Shown piece after piece: positions 23,625 through 34,725 of a stretch of DNA of 64,000 nt. Position 1 is the first letter of the stretch; each line of letters starts with the position of its first letter. Made by a program: the position numbers and the translations under genes. The notes below the pieces were generated by a model. The model did no database searches. It saw only the letters and a list, made by a program, of their open reading frames with translations, and was not told the origin of the DNA. This DNA comes from Aedes albopictus (lineage: Eukaryota; Arthropoda; Insecta; Diptera; Culicidae): assembly GCF_035046485.1 (NCBI RefSeq), contig NC_085136.1, positions 293,175,080-293,239,079 on the forward strand, read 5' to 3'.

Positions 23625-24065
23625 TCGGGGCCCGTGGCGTAGTTGGTCACACGTTCGCTTCATATGCAGATGGTCATGGGTTTGATTCCCAGCCCCGGCA
23701 CTTTCAATTTTTCGCCAGTTGCTCTTCCCCCGAGAGCGGCAGACACTACTGACCCTCTTCTGAGCCCCATGGCTCAAACGGACCCGGATACCTGGACTAC
23801 GGCGAACTGCTACTCATAATGGACCCTCAATCGGACTGGAAAGGAACAAAGGCCATCCATCATCATCCTTGTGCTCATCATTCTACCATGTATAGAGTAG
23901 AAAAGTGAAAGCAGCAGAAAGGGAACCAGTTCGATAAAGTTAAATAGCATACATCTAGGAGCTGTAAAAATGTAAGTGCAGCTGTCAATTGAAATCGCTC
24001 TCGTAGTGCCCTAGTGGACAAAAGAGCTGTAAATTAGGTTAAGTGAGTAAGAATAAAAAAAAAAT
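23625..24065 (+). mobile_element. tRNA-derived SINE, third type
   Basis: The head has an A box (GGCGTAGTTGG), a CAT triplet where an anticodon would be, and a B box (GGGTTTGATTCCCAGCCCC). CGGGGCCC at the start pairs roughly with the end of the head. A body of about 330 bp follows, including ATCCATCATCATCCTTGTGC, and the copy ends in an A-rich tail at 24054-24064. The body differs from the other SINEs in the window. Confidence 0.7.
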
Positions 24066-25725
24066 CCAGAATGATCTTCCCGAGGAATTCCGGAAGGATC
24101 TGCAGGAGTTCTGAACGGAACTCTTGGAGGAAACCAGAAACCAAACCAAGAGGAATCTCGCAAGAAGTTTATGAAAAAAATCTACGAAGAAGTTCCTGAA
24201 GAAATTCCAGAAGCAATTCTGGACATGAACACAGAAAAATCCCGGCGGAATCTTGGAAGGAGTTCCCGAAAGTAGTTCCTGGAGGAATCCCAGAAGAAGT
24301 TTCCGGTGGAATTAGAAATTCTGAATTCTGAAAGAAATTCTTGTCTTCTGAAAGGATCTAATAAAGAATTCCTGAAAAAATCCTAACATCAAGGTCACGA
24401 AACGTCAAAAACAACCGCAGCTTTCAGGTTTAGGCTTTGATGATTCGGGAAATTTCCTCAGCTTCCCATGGGAGGTTGATTGAGTTTAAAATATGAAAAA
24501 CCCAGAAGGAATTCGAGGAAAATTATTTCCAAGAAATTCCTTATGAAATTGTTGGAGGAATTAATCAAGGCATTCATGCAGGAACTTTTTGAGTTATTCC
24601 AATGCTATCATTAACTCCTGTAGGAATTCTGTTATAACCTTCTGTAGAATTTCCATTCCATGGACATAAGGAGGTTTCCAAAATGAACTTCCGGAGGAAT
24701 TCCACAGGGATCTGTAGGAAATCCTAGAAGAACTCACGGAGAAATCTTCAATTCCAACAGGAATTCTGGATAGAGTACCTGAAAAAAAAACTGAAAATAG
24801 TTTCTGAATGAATCCGAAAGAGAGTCCTCAGAGGAATCCCAGAAGAAGTTTCCATAAGAAGTTCCTGAAAGACTCCAGTAAGAAGATATCATAGGAATCT
24901 CGAAAGGAAATCCCGGAGAAATCGCGGCAGAAGTTCCCAAAAGAACCGTGGAAGAAGTTCCTGCAGGGATACCGGATGAGGTTCTTAGAGGAATTTTCGA
25001 ATGAATTCCTGGAGGAAACTCAGAAGAAACTCATAAATGAAGCCGGAAGAAGTTTCTGTAAGAATTCCGGAAGAAGTTCTTGGAAAAAAAACCGGGAGTA
25101 GTTTTTGGAGGAATCCTGAAAAGAGATCGCAGAAGATCGAAAATTCAGTTCGGAATCATGGGAGTAATCCTGGAAGGAGTTTCCGGAAGAATCGCGGAAG
25201 AAATTTCTAGAGGAATTCCAGAGCAGGATCATGACGGAATTCCGGAAAGAGTTTCCGTAGCAATCCCGGAAGCAGTTCGCGTAGGAATTCCCGTATAAAT
25301 TCGGAAAGGAGTTCCAGAAGCAGTTTCTGAAAAAAAAAATCCCAGGAGTTCCTGGAGGATATAGGAAGAATTCAAGGAGAAGTTTTTGGCGGTTTTTGGA
25401 AGGATTTTCTGTATGAATTTTCGAACTCCGAAAGTAATTTCTTAAGAAATCTCAGAAGGAAATCCTCAAGGAGTCCTGCCGGAGTTTTGGAAGCAGTGTG
25501 AAAGGACTGCCTGAAGGAAATCCGATGTGAATTTCTGAAGCAATCCAGAAAAGAACTTCTGGAGGAATTCTGAAAGAAATCTCTGATGAAATTCCTTGAA
25601 GGTTCCTGAAATGAACTCAGAGTGTAATCTCAAAAGAAAATTCTTGAGAATCCCCAGAAAGAATGATGGAAGGAATCCATAAGTGAACATTCCTTAATAA
25701 AAACAGTAATATATCTCTAGAGGAT
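24066..25725 (-). repeat. Degenerate GGAATTCC repeat block, opposite orientation
   Basis: The texture is GGAGGAATTCCAGAAG and AAGAAATTCC, the reverse complement of the block at 22760-23620. The switch in orientation coincides with the SINE at 23625-24065. Confidence 0.65.
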
Positions 25726-25759
25726 TCCCGGGTCTCCAGTTAGCCTAGTGGTTAAGGCT

Positions 25760-26947
25760 TTTTTTTCCAAGTCATTTATTTAAGGCTCATATGTTTAACA
25801 AAAAACTTTACGGAGCCGATATTCTTGTAAAATAATTTCTTATTCTATAATCAATTTATAAATCAGTAAAGAGTTATGCGCGCGCATTTCTTCTTCACGC
25901 GAGGGCCGGAACCTGAGCTCGAACCGGATGCTGCAAATTGCGCCCTGCGTTGATCGGCTGTCGGGTTCCCCATCACTCCCTTTATCGCTTTCGCCACTTC
26001 TTCCAGTTTCTCCATTTGGGTCATCGGACGCCATTCGTCTCCAGAATCACAGGCGACAGATTGTTCCGCAACTTCCTCTATTATGTCCGACAGCTGATCC
26101 GCGCCTTCCAGTTCTTCGATTATTTCGACCTCCGATGATTTACGATTCGATTCCTCTGAAACAACAGCAGCATACGAACGAGGTTCCCTTCTGCTGTTGT
26201 TTTCCCGGCTGTTTCCGGATTTCGCGTTGAGGGCAGGAATCCTTGCGGTGTCCTACCGCTCGACACATAAAACAGACGTCCTTTAGCCCGTCGTAAAATA
26301 CTCGCCCCTTCCAGTTTCCGACATCTATCGCTGGTGGTATATCACTCTCCACATCAATGTACACGCCACGCACGCCATTGAAAACATGTCCGAGTCCGGA
26401 GTCCGGGGGGAATTTTTCGTGGACTATTTGTTCTATTTTCCCGTACTTCCCGAGTACCGTCGACAAACTGTCATCGCTCAGCTCCGGTGGTAAGTCGAAA
26501 ATTCGAACATACTGTACATTGGCTCCAGCGATGCACATACGCACTTCCACCGCCAGTCCATTTGTATACACGAACTTCTTAGGGGCCGCGTTGGTTCTCA
26601 AGCATTCCTTCATCGCTTCCGTAGATAAGAACTTTATAAACAGCGATCGATCCTTGGCTGTTTTATAAACTGATTCAATCAGCAACACATCCGTATCCAA
26701 CGATTTTGTGAAAATCGCTATCTCCAACCATGACGGTCGAGGGCTACCCGGTGGGAAACGGAACTGTGCGGTATTAATTATCTCGCACATTTCGATTGCA
26801 CCAAAGAGGAGCTGACGGACGACGCAACGGTGAACGACCGGGAGACAAAGCACGATACGGTTTGCACAATCGGATGGCAAAAATAAAGCAAGCTACAAAG
26901 CGCACATTTGCTGGCGACCGTATCCGACGGCAGCTGCGATACAACTG
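25760..26947 (-). mobile_element. ORF1-only non-LTR retroelement, complete with tail
   Basis: It is flanked by a 13-bp direct repeat, AGTGGTTAAGGCT (25747-25759 and 26948-26960). On the minus strand it starts with CAGTTGTATCGCAGC, carries one gag-like ORF1, and ends with TTAAATAAATGACTTGG followed by an A tract. AATAAA sits about 17 bases before the tail. No endonuclease or reverse transcriptase is present. Since both ends are bounded by the target duplication, the absence of ORF2 was present at insertion and is not later loss. It was probably mobilised by a related full-length element. Confidence 0.7.
25863..26790 (-). pseudogene. ORF1 gag-like zinc-knuckle protein of a non-LTR retroelement
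   Basis: The frame opens at an ATG at 26790 (MCEIINTAQFRFPPG) and runs about 215 residues to TCG-TAA near 26140. The continuation in another frame (EVEIIEELEGAD, later GPRVKKKCARITLY) reaches a stop at 25863, so there is one frameshift at about 26140-26170. A middle region of RNA-recognition-fold style (VQYVRIFDLPPELSD, then GVYIDVESDIPP) precedes a CCHC knuckle, CFMCRAVGHRKDSCP. In such elements the product binds element RNA and escorts it during retrotransposition. A longer frame starting at 26880 exists, but its extra N-terminus looks like leader sequence. Confidence 0.65.
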
Positions 26948-27205
26948 AGTGGTTAAGGCTATGGGTCGCCAATCTGGAGACGGCGGGTTCGATTCCCGTT
27001 CCAGTCGGGAAAATTTTCGTGACTCCCATAGCATAGAGGGCATAGTGTATCATTGTACTTGCCTCACAATATACAAATTCATTTAATGGCAGGCAAATTA
27101 AGTCCTTCAATTGATAACTGTGGAAGTGCTCAAAGAACACTAAGTTGAAGCGTGGCAGGCAAAGTCCCAGTGGGGACGTAGAGCCACGAAGAAGAAGAAG
27201 AAGAA

Positions 27206-28000
27206 GAAGGAGAAGGATTCCCGGGAGAAGTTCCTGTTGATCCAGATGGATCCAGTTTTCGAATTTCAGAATTCTTTGAAGAGTCCCAGAGGGAAGTTCT
27301 CAAGGAATCTTAAATAATCCCGGGGAAAAAATCTGATTAGAAACTGCCTGCTATCTCGGATGAACTTTCTGGAGGAGTCCTGGAGAAAGTTTGCAGAGGA
27401 ACTGCGGTAGAAACTCTGGATGGAAATCTTGTGGCACGCCATGAACATGAAATAGGCGTGGGACAATCTTCGGAGTCTTCGGCACGCGCATAGCAGATCC
27501 ACCCGGAAAATTAGTCTACTGAGAAGACTCAGCAGTATATGAACGAGCTGTTCATGACTTAAGTCACCAGTTGGCGGATGTCGGATTCAAGTATGATGTG
27601 GCACAAATTTCTCAAATGGAGGAGAACGTGCCTCTTGAGCCGACCTACTGATGATGAGGCTCTGCTGGCCAGTCAAATCATGAAAAACCTGCCGGAAAAA
27701 ATACGATCCGATGATGTTCGGCCTGAATTCATCCGGCATGAGAACATCGTTAACGCGATGCGAAGCAGGGCGGAGAAGCGTTACTGTGCAAGGCCAATCA
27801 AGCACAAATGTCCCAAATGGAGGACAACGTGCCTCTGGCGCCGGCCTTCAGATACCAATCAAAGACCAAATATCGGCAGTAGTCAAGCCAACGTGAGGTG
27901 CTACCGGTGCAGAAAAATGCATCACTTTGTTTCCCTTGACTCTGGCGCGCTGGAAAGTACTACTACTGCAGAAGTACTAGCAGTTCAAGGCGGTTATCTT
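27206..28000 (+). pseudogene. Repeat remnant and unrecognised degenerate coding fragment
   Basis: 27206-27430 has GGAGAAGTTCC repeat texture. In 27590-28000 an imperfect direct repeat (CACAAAT, then CAAATGGAGGA, then AACGTGCCTCT) occurs at about 27600 and 27802. Short frame pieces resemble a retrotransposon gag, including a cysteine-rich CYRCRKMHH. The frames are broken, so I give no function. Confidence 0.3.
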
Positions 28001-28365
28001 CAATAGGAAGCAATCAGTGAAGTACTAGATTGAAAGTAGTGAGCTGGATTTTTGTATGGTGAGATGATCAATTCTCCATTTCTGCAATGAAATGGCGCAA
28101 ACAGCGTGGGTTATATGATTTCTTGACTAATTTGATGCTGTTTGAGCAAAAGTTTGGGTAACTGCATTGTTGTATTATTTATTTCTTGCAACTTCAACAA
28201 CACAGTACCCAAACTTTTGCTCAAACAGCATCAAATTAGTCAATAAATCATATAACCCACGCTGTTTGCGCCATTTCATTGCAGAAATGGAGAATTGATC
28301 ATCTCACCATTCAAAAATCCAGCTCACTACTTTCAATCTAGTACTTCACTGATTGCTTCCTATTG
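28001..28365. mobile_element. 365-bp full-length hairpin MITE, copy 2
   Basis: The terminal repeat CAATAGGAAGCAATCAGTGA is perfectly mirrored at the right end. The arms continue almost to the centre (TTTGAGCAAAAGTTTGGGTA against TACCCAAACTTTTGCTCAAA). It has the same length as copy 1 at 8112-8476. The arms here match each other better than in copy 1, suggesting this is the younger insertion. Confidence 0.85.
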
Positions 28366-28447
28366 ACAGACAAGCATCTGCTTGGATATCTCCGATACTG
28401 CTCGGTGAAAAATATGTTCTCCAATTATAATATTGTTGTTCCAGCTA

Positions 28448-28601
28448 AATTGATGTCGGAAATAAATTCATTGACTTCCGCTGACTTCCCTAGGCCTTAA
28501 ACATTATATCGGAAGTAGTGCGCTGTATAGGTAATTCCGACGTAATATTTAAGGCATAGGAAAGTCAGCGAAAGTCAATGAAGTTATTTCCGACACCAAT
28601 T
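28448..28601. mobile_element. 154-bp hairpin MITE with TA duplication
   Basis: TA lies at 28446-28447 and 28602-28603. Left arm: AATTGATGTCGGAAATAAAT, then TCATTGACTTCCGCTGACTT. The right arm is its near-complement (AAGTCAGCGAAAGTCAATGA, then ATTTCCGACACCAATT). It is inserted at the end of BEL/Pao-like remnants. Confidence 0.7.
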
Positions 28602-28619
28602 TAGTGCTTGATCCACAAT

Positions 28620-29508
28620 ATTTTTTTTTTCCTCCCCTGTTGGGGAAATTAAGCCACTGCGTCCAATAGGCTGAACTTTTGTGGCATGATCCACAATATC
28701 TACAGCTCGTAAAATCGAATCCGGGGTGAACTTTTATGATTCTACTCATCCTCCAGCTTTGCGATAGTAGATCTCTTTTTTCCACCAAGTCGATCATTCC
28801 AAGACGGATTGTGAGATTTGATCCTTGGGCCGAAGTTGCAAGCTCAACAGATAATCCCTTTTCCATTGTCTCCGGAAGAGCTCTCTTAGGGATTGCAAGT
28901 ACAGCCATTGATACAGTCGGTCTATCGAGACTTCGTCGTTGGTTGACTCCCGTGGAAAGGAGGCCGGACAGAAAGTGACCAGGAGTGATTACTTCTTGAT
29001 TGGATTGGATAAGCAGGAATCGAAACCTATGACCTTGAGTTTGGTATTGTTTCCCGGTTGGTATCCTTCAGAGTCCTTTTGATGTGGTAGTTGGTGCTTT
29101 TGACTGCAGCCTCCCAAAGGCCGCCGAAATTAGGTGTTCTGGAGGTGATTGATGGCTTCTCGGTTCGGTGAACCGGTGGAAACGCTTCGCTGGACAGCCA
29201 TCAAGAATTGACATTGCTTTGGTCGCCATGCAAACGAATACAGTGGTTTACCTTGGCCTTGATAAGACATGATTTGCATGTTTGCAATGGTCCTCCATTG
29301 CAAATACAGGAATGCAGGAGCTTTTGATGATAGACCTTGATATTAAGGTTCGTGATTAGGTGCTTGGATAGTATCATTTGGTGTTTACTGGAGAAAGGAA
29401 GGTGTGATAATGCAGCCTCTCTCCGACATCCATGCTTCCGTGCTGGTAGACAGGATTCACTTTGGAAGTTCATTGGCACGGTTGGTTGGTTTTCGCGTAA
29501 TGACCTTT
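28620..29508 (-). pseudogene. BEL/Pao-like retrotransposon pol fragment (integrase end)
   Basis: In pieces on the minus strand I read REAALSHLPFSSKHQMILSK followed by a YHQKLLHS stretch, resembling the integrase zinc-binding region. TPNFGGLWEAAVKS, then NYHIKRTLKD, follows. EVITPGHFLSGLLS comes next, and finally WRMSRIIKVHPG. This order is that of a BEL/Pao integrase core and C-terminal domain. Frameshifts and stops separate the pieces, so it is dead. The right side is cut by the element at 29509. Family identification is from memory of conserved phrases. Confidence 0.65.
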
Positions 29509-30326
29509 CCCGAGCAGAAGGGAATAGCAAAATAACAACTACAAAATAACTTAACCTGTTTTTATATCTTGTTTTGTTATTATTAACTTATCAAGGAATT
29601 ACTTTTCCATAACATGTTTTGTTCGATAATCTTATTTTGTTATTGTCCAGCTGCACCCATTAAACATTATTTAAATAACATGTTTTGTTATGGATCTAAC
29701 TAAGTTATTATTGTGACATTGAGAATGTACATATATTTGATAAACAATATCACAACAATAACAAGTTTTTAAATTGTAACTACAACATTGAAGATTTACG
29801 TTCTTTAAAGCATTCCGTACATATTACCTAATAATTCTAATTATTATTCTTCTCAGCTTATTATTTTATGAACACTTCGAAAATTATGTCCTGTTTTTTA
29901 TTATTTTTTGTATCCAGTTGCATATAGTCGTATCCGTGCCATAGAAAATCTCAGAGTGTTGGTGGATTAGTAGTTCCTCGGAAATAGTTAGACTCATATG
30001 TTATAATTCGCAATAAAGATAACTCTACCAAAAAAAATTTGCTTTTGGTTTGTTATCAATAACTTTTGGAGATCAAAATTTGTTATTGAAATATTTTCTA
30101 AATTCATTGTTATTAAGTTGATATTGACACAAACAAAACATGTCATTGAATTGGTCTTCCAGGAACATTTTTTTTGTTATGATATTTGTTATTTTGCCGC
30201 TTATGACACGCAAGTTTATAACAAAATATGTTATGTTAATAACATTAAAATAACTGATTTCATTATTCAGTTATTTTGCCAAAATAACGCATTTTGTTAT
30301 GCGACTGTTATTTTCTTCTGCTCGGG
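29509..30326. mobile_element. 818-bp AT-rich element with CCCGAGCAGAAG termini
   Basis: The terminal repeat CCCGAGCAGAAG (29509-29520) is perfectly mirrored at 30315-30326. TT lies outside both ends, compatible with a 2-bp duplication. The interior is very AT-rich and full of AACAAAATA and TTTTGTTAT motifs. Non-coding. Related to the elements at 8088 and 31547 by the shape of its ends. Confidence 0.65.
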
Positions 30327-31546
30327 TTAGTAGGAAGTGATTTATGTTGCGCCATCAAGAACGCCTTCATCGCTACCGGCGAGAATAATTTGGGAGAGCT
30401 ACTCATCCGAAGAAAGCGATGGATCACAGATGATACCTGGAGGAAGATAAAGGAGCGAAGAAACATCAAAGCCGCGATAGAGTGAGAGAAAACACGAGAA
30501 GCCAAAGCCGTAGCCAGTCAGCGCTATTTGGCTCTCGAGAAGGAAGTGAAACGCTCATGTAGACGGGACAAATAATCGTGGGCGGACTCCCTTGCCGACG
30601 AAGGCGAAAAAGCCGCAAACACCGGCGACTTCCATCTCCTCTACGATGTTTCACGTCGCCTTAGTGGGACTAAGATGAATGCTAGGATGCCCGTGAAAGA
30701 CACGTCTGGACAGTTACTGACCAACCCGGCTGACCAGTTGAAACGCTGGTTCGAGCACTTTGCAAACCTTTTTCAAGTGTCGGTCACGCCATCAACATCT
30801 CAGCATGATCCGCCAAGGGTTCGACGCATTACCCATGTCAACACTGAAGCTCCATCATTGCAGGAGATACAAACAGCCATCCGTAGCATGAAATCGAACA
30901 TGGCCATGGGGTCAATTGCAAATCAGCCGAGATGCTTAACGTTGATCCGGTATTATCTGCACAACTGTTGCATCAATTATTCTGCAACATATGGGGACCC
31001 GTGCCATTCCCAGTCGACTAGAAGCGAGGCGTCTGAGTAAAGGTACCCTAAAAATATGTCCTGGTTGTATGCGGGGTATCATGTTGCTGTGTATCGTAAT
31101 CAAAGTCCTCTGCAAAGTGATCCTTAACCGGATCCAGGAGAAGATTGACAAACTCTCCGACGGCAGCAAGTAGGATTCCGTGCCGGAGGATCCTGTGTGG
31201 ACCATATTGTCCGTCGCTCCGTATCATCTTGGAGCAAATCAACGAATTTCAAGAATCTCTCTACCTGATGTCCATTGATTACGATAAAGCTTTCGACCGT
31301 ATCAATCACGAAAACGTGGGAGGAGCCCTCGTTCCTGAGAATCGGTCTTATTGAACCACAGTACAGGGCATTTTCGTGCAGAGTACTGCACAACGATGTT
31401 TTGTCCGATCCCATCCGGGTCGTTGCTGGAGTGAGGCAAGGATGTATACTATCACCGCTACTGTTCCTCATCATAATCGACGAGATCCTGGTAGGTGCGA
31501 TTGACCGTGAGCCAAATCGTGGATTGCTGTGGCAGCCCATTACCAT
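30327..31546 (+). pseudogene. Non-LTR retrotransposon reverse transcriptase, 5' part
   Basis: Truncated at its 5' end, so no endonuclease is seen. Broken frames encode a linker (WFEHFANLFQVSV, PSLQEIQTAIRSMK) and then RT fingers and palm: a GITLLCIVIKVLCKVILNRI-like stretch, motif A SIDYDKAFDRINHE with the catalytic aspartate, and motif B GVRQGCILSPLLF. At least one stop and several frameshifts occur (for example after KAAIE near 30483, and at about 31175). The frame breaks off after GLLWQPIT at 31546, where the 8.3-kb nest begins, and resumes exactly at 39861. RTE-like by general resemblance. Confidence 0.7.
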
Positions 31547-31799
31547 CCCGACCAGAAGCTCCTAACAAGATTATTACAAAATTGTTACAACCGTTGTTAG
31601 AAATAACATAATTTGATATAATTTTGTTGTAAGGATTCGTATATGTGAATAACCATAACAAAATTTGTTATTATTTTAAAAACAAAATTATAACAAAACT
31701 TGTATTATTTATTCAAACAGATTGTTGAATAACTATTAAGAAAATGAATTGCTACCTTGTTTTATACTACTCAACCCTAAATGAAATTAAAACAAAAGA

Positions 31800-32170
31800 T
31801 CATCATAACGGTAAAAATAACTAACATCCCACGAAGAGAAAGCCACTTTGGCCTTGAATGATTGTATTTCATTGTATCTCGCTATATAAGTCTTATATAC
31901 TAGCTAATCATTATAATGTAAAACTAAATCACTAATACTAATGTCATGCGCCCTATAAAAGTAAGCCCCCATTCTCGAAGTAGAGTCAGTTCTTGTGAAA
32001 CCTACCACCTGTGCGTACCGAACGAATATCAAGTGCCAGTCCGAAGATCCCCTAGTGAAACCCCACGCGTGTGTTGGTCCCCAGTCCCAGTGTATACAGT
32101 CCACTCTAAACGTTGAAGGTCGGCCCGCGGATTTCGAGCGAAGTGAATTCGGGGTCAGAAAACATTACTC
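31800..32170. mobile_element. Possible solo-LTR-like insertion
   Basis: A non-AT-rich stretch inside the outer element. A TATAAAA box lies at about 31954-31960 and a GC-richer stretch follows (CTCGAAGTAGAGTCAGTTC and onward). That is the arrangement of an LTR promoter. I could not fix the ends or find a target duplication. Confidence 0.25.
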
Positions 32171-32329
32171 CATTGAACACAGATATATAACAGCATTTGT
32201 TACATTGTGCATAACAAAATTTCGTAACACATTTATTGTTATATTTGCTACATTGTATGTAACAAAATTTCAAAATTTGTTAGTTTTTTTGTACTGACTC
32301 GAAATAGTTTGATCATTTTTGTAATATTG

Positions 32330-33753
32330 ACTACTCGAGTCAAAAGCCATAAAACAAAATTTATAGCACACATTTAGAACGCAACGCTAAAACCGTCATG
32401 TTTTAACACCGCCTCCTCTTCCGTTACGCTTTTTTTTGTATGAAAGTCCTAAAATTTTTGTATGGACCGTATCGCTCGGTTGTACTTACTTTCCCCTCTT
32501 CCTTGAGCGACGCGTAATTTCAGGAAGGCGTCATATTTGTTTCAAAAATTGCAACAGAACTTGTTTTCATTTAGTTATAATCTGCCAAATTCTTCCCAAA
32601 CCAGCAGTGCTTTAAAGCTACTATCGTTATGCGATATCATTACAGCTGGAAGATGTAATAAAAAAAAACTGTTGGGATATCACCATGGCTTGTCGGATGT
32701 AAACATTAGCTGTAAGCTGTAAGCTGGAATATAACTGGAAATCAAATACTTCACTGATATCTTTTTTTCTATTTTTTGGGGTTCTTATATTGCACTCTAA
32801 TCCAAAACCGGAATAGTTTCCGGAGGATGTGCCAATCGAATAAGAATCCTCACCAACAAAACAGCTGATTCCATAGAGTACGCTTTGGTACTGTTGCAGC
32901 GCTTTGTAGCGTTTTAAGGTGAAACATCAAGAAATCCCATTTCAATTTTGCATACAAACTTTAGAAGCACAAATCTGATGAACGAAGCATCGAATCAAGC
33001 CGCATTTGTTTATCCTGGCTTTGCTCACTTGTAGAAAGAGGCACACGGAGACAAATTTCGTTCGTTTGAAACAAAAATATTCATGTTTATTCAGTAAACT
33101 GATAAAATATTTAAAACTAAAATATTAATTTTTAAAACAAACTCAATTACATATTGATTTCTCCAATACCCATTGAAGTGCCCCCCGTTCCGCCGTCGAG
33201 AACATAAACAAAACTCTCAAGTCCCAGCTGCATCACCCAACAAGATTTCCTCTTGCAAAAAAGGCAAGTTTCACCAAAAGTTTCCACGAAATCCCATTGA
33301 TTTCGGGAGCGTATGTTATCTACATGATGTTGGCATTGAAAGTGCCACGCGGGAAGTGGATTTTCCTACAGAAGGAAATAATTCTGTAAATTTGATTGGA
33401 AAACAAATATTTCCGTAGGGCCGACCTGCCACAAAAAAAACAAAAATTTTTACATTTGTTTCTAACATAACCAGTCAGAAGATACATGTTTGTTTCAAAA
33501 ATGGATTGAATTTGCTTCAAATGTGACGTTCGATTTGCTCCAAACAGTTTTATTTTTGTTGCCAGAACAAATTGACAATTTATTTGAGTTTACCTGAAAT
33601 ATTTTTGATTTTACCATGCTTTTTTCTGCGTGCAGCTTTTCCAAATCTAGAGCATTTGTTTACGAATTTTCAAGATTGGTGCTCTTGAAAACGTGAGTAG
33701 GGAGCCAAGTCGGCCATTGTGACAATCATATTTGTGTTCTCTGAAGTTTCTCC
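32330..33753. other. Outer-element or intervening sequence, no gene
   Basis: No coding domain or clear repeat end was found between the AT-rich outer-element DNA and the TTAA element starting at 33758. It may be further nested non-coding transposons. Confidence 0.35.
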
Positions 33754-34216
33754 TTAAGGCCCCTTAGCGTGTCAGCTCAAATTTTGCTCTTCTTATTTGA
33801 TTCTTATTCCAAACAGTCATCAAGCACGATAGTAGTTGTGTAGCCTTTCTATACCAATTCCATAAACAAACAAACAAAAATAGCACCTCTTTGTCTCGGT
33901 ACCTCCAATGTAAACATTTCGAGAATATGAATCATTTGAAAGCAACTCAAGCAGTAAACTACTCTACTTCAATGAATAACAAGGAAACATATCCAAATGT
34001 CACGAAAAATGTTAGATGTTTTATGTAGGGTATCGCGCCACTTGGGCGGTGGCTTCTATATTCGTCTGTTTTCCACTATAACTCAGTTAATTTTGAACCA
34101 ATTGACTTGAAATGTTGTACACGGGTAGATACTATACCTATCTCACCACATTCCAAAAGTTGTGTCAATTGGTTCAAATTGGACTGAGTTATAGTGGAAA
34201 ACAGACGAATATAGAA

Positions 34217-34725
34217 CTTCAGACTCTAGTTTAATTTAAAAACACTTCACTAATACTTTACTTTTGCAAAAGAAAATAAAAAATGAATAACTCTTTTAAA
34301 GAAAAACTAGAAAGGACGAGCAAATTCCTTTTAATTCTACTACTGTGCTTATCTTCGGACAGATAGGCCTATTTCGTCTGTGACTTACAGACTTCTTCAG
34401 TGTCAAGTGCTCGACTGAAGAAAACCTCGCATTCGTTGTGGTATTTATACTAGAAGTGTATGTGTAGGTACGTGTGTGGGTAAAAATGTAGGTACAAAAT
34501 TGTAGGTACAGTTTTGTAAAAAAAAAAAAAAAAAAAAAAAGGGGTGTATCTACCTGTTAGAAAACAGGGTGTCAATAAGATACCTAAAGCTAGGAAAATT
34601 CCTACCGATTTGGTAGGTAGTCAATTGGTGTTTGTTGTGTTATTTTTTCCTGCCGATTTGGTAGGTAGTCAATTTGTGTTTTGTGTATTGTGTAATGTTT
34701 TGTGTGTGTTAGGTAAAAATTTAAA
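34217..34725 (-). repeat. Penelope-like terminal repeat (PLTR), ORF-downstream copy
   Basis: Begins CTTCAGACTCTAG and contains an A tract of about 25 at 34517, the tandem phrase CCGATTTGGTAGGTAGTCAA (twice) and a hammerhead-like fold at 34358-34404. It is almost the exact reverse complement of 37432-37939. Frames such as 34544-34750 are repeat sequence and are not called. Confidence 0.8.
34358..34404 (-). ncRNA. Hammerhead-ribozyme-like fold in PLTR, copy 1
   Basis: On the minus strand the core is CUGAAGA (34400-34394), followed by one extra A. Stem II is GUCUGU/ACAGAC closed by AAGUC, then GAAA (34375-34372). Stem III is AUA/UAU around GGCC, then UC, with predicted cleavage after C at 34362. 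The stem I base is GACA/UGUC. The orientation is sense to the RT ORF, as reported for hammerheads in Penelope-like elements. The extra A and the short palindromic stem III make single-copy activity uncertain. Confidence 0.6.

Larger units (their letters stand above)
25726..27205 (+). mobile_element. tRNA-derived SINE split by a retroelement
   Basis: The head GTCTCCAGTTAGCC plus TAGTGGTTAAGGCT (25731-25759) stops after the A box. The rest resumes at 26948 with AGTGGTTAAGGCTATGGG, the B box GCGGGTTCGATTCCCG and the usual body, ending in (GAA)n. Removing 25760-26947 and one duplicated 13-mer gives a continuous tRNA-like head whose A and B boxes are spaced normally. The body resembles the Feilai-like copies (ACACTAAGTTGAAGCGTGG near the end). 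Confidence 0.75.

Noticed and set aside
27578..28006. Retroviral-type gag zinc knuckle
   Set aside because: The cysteine spacing (CYRCRKMHH) is incomplete and the frame is broken, so I kept it only as an unrecognised fragment.
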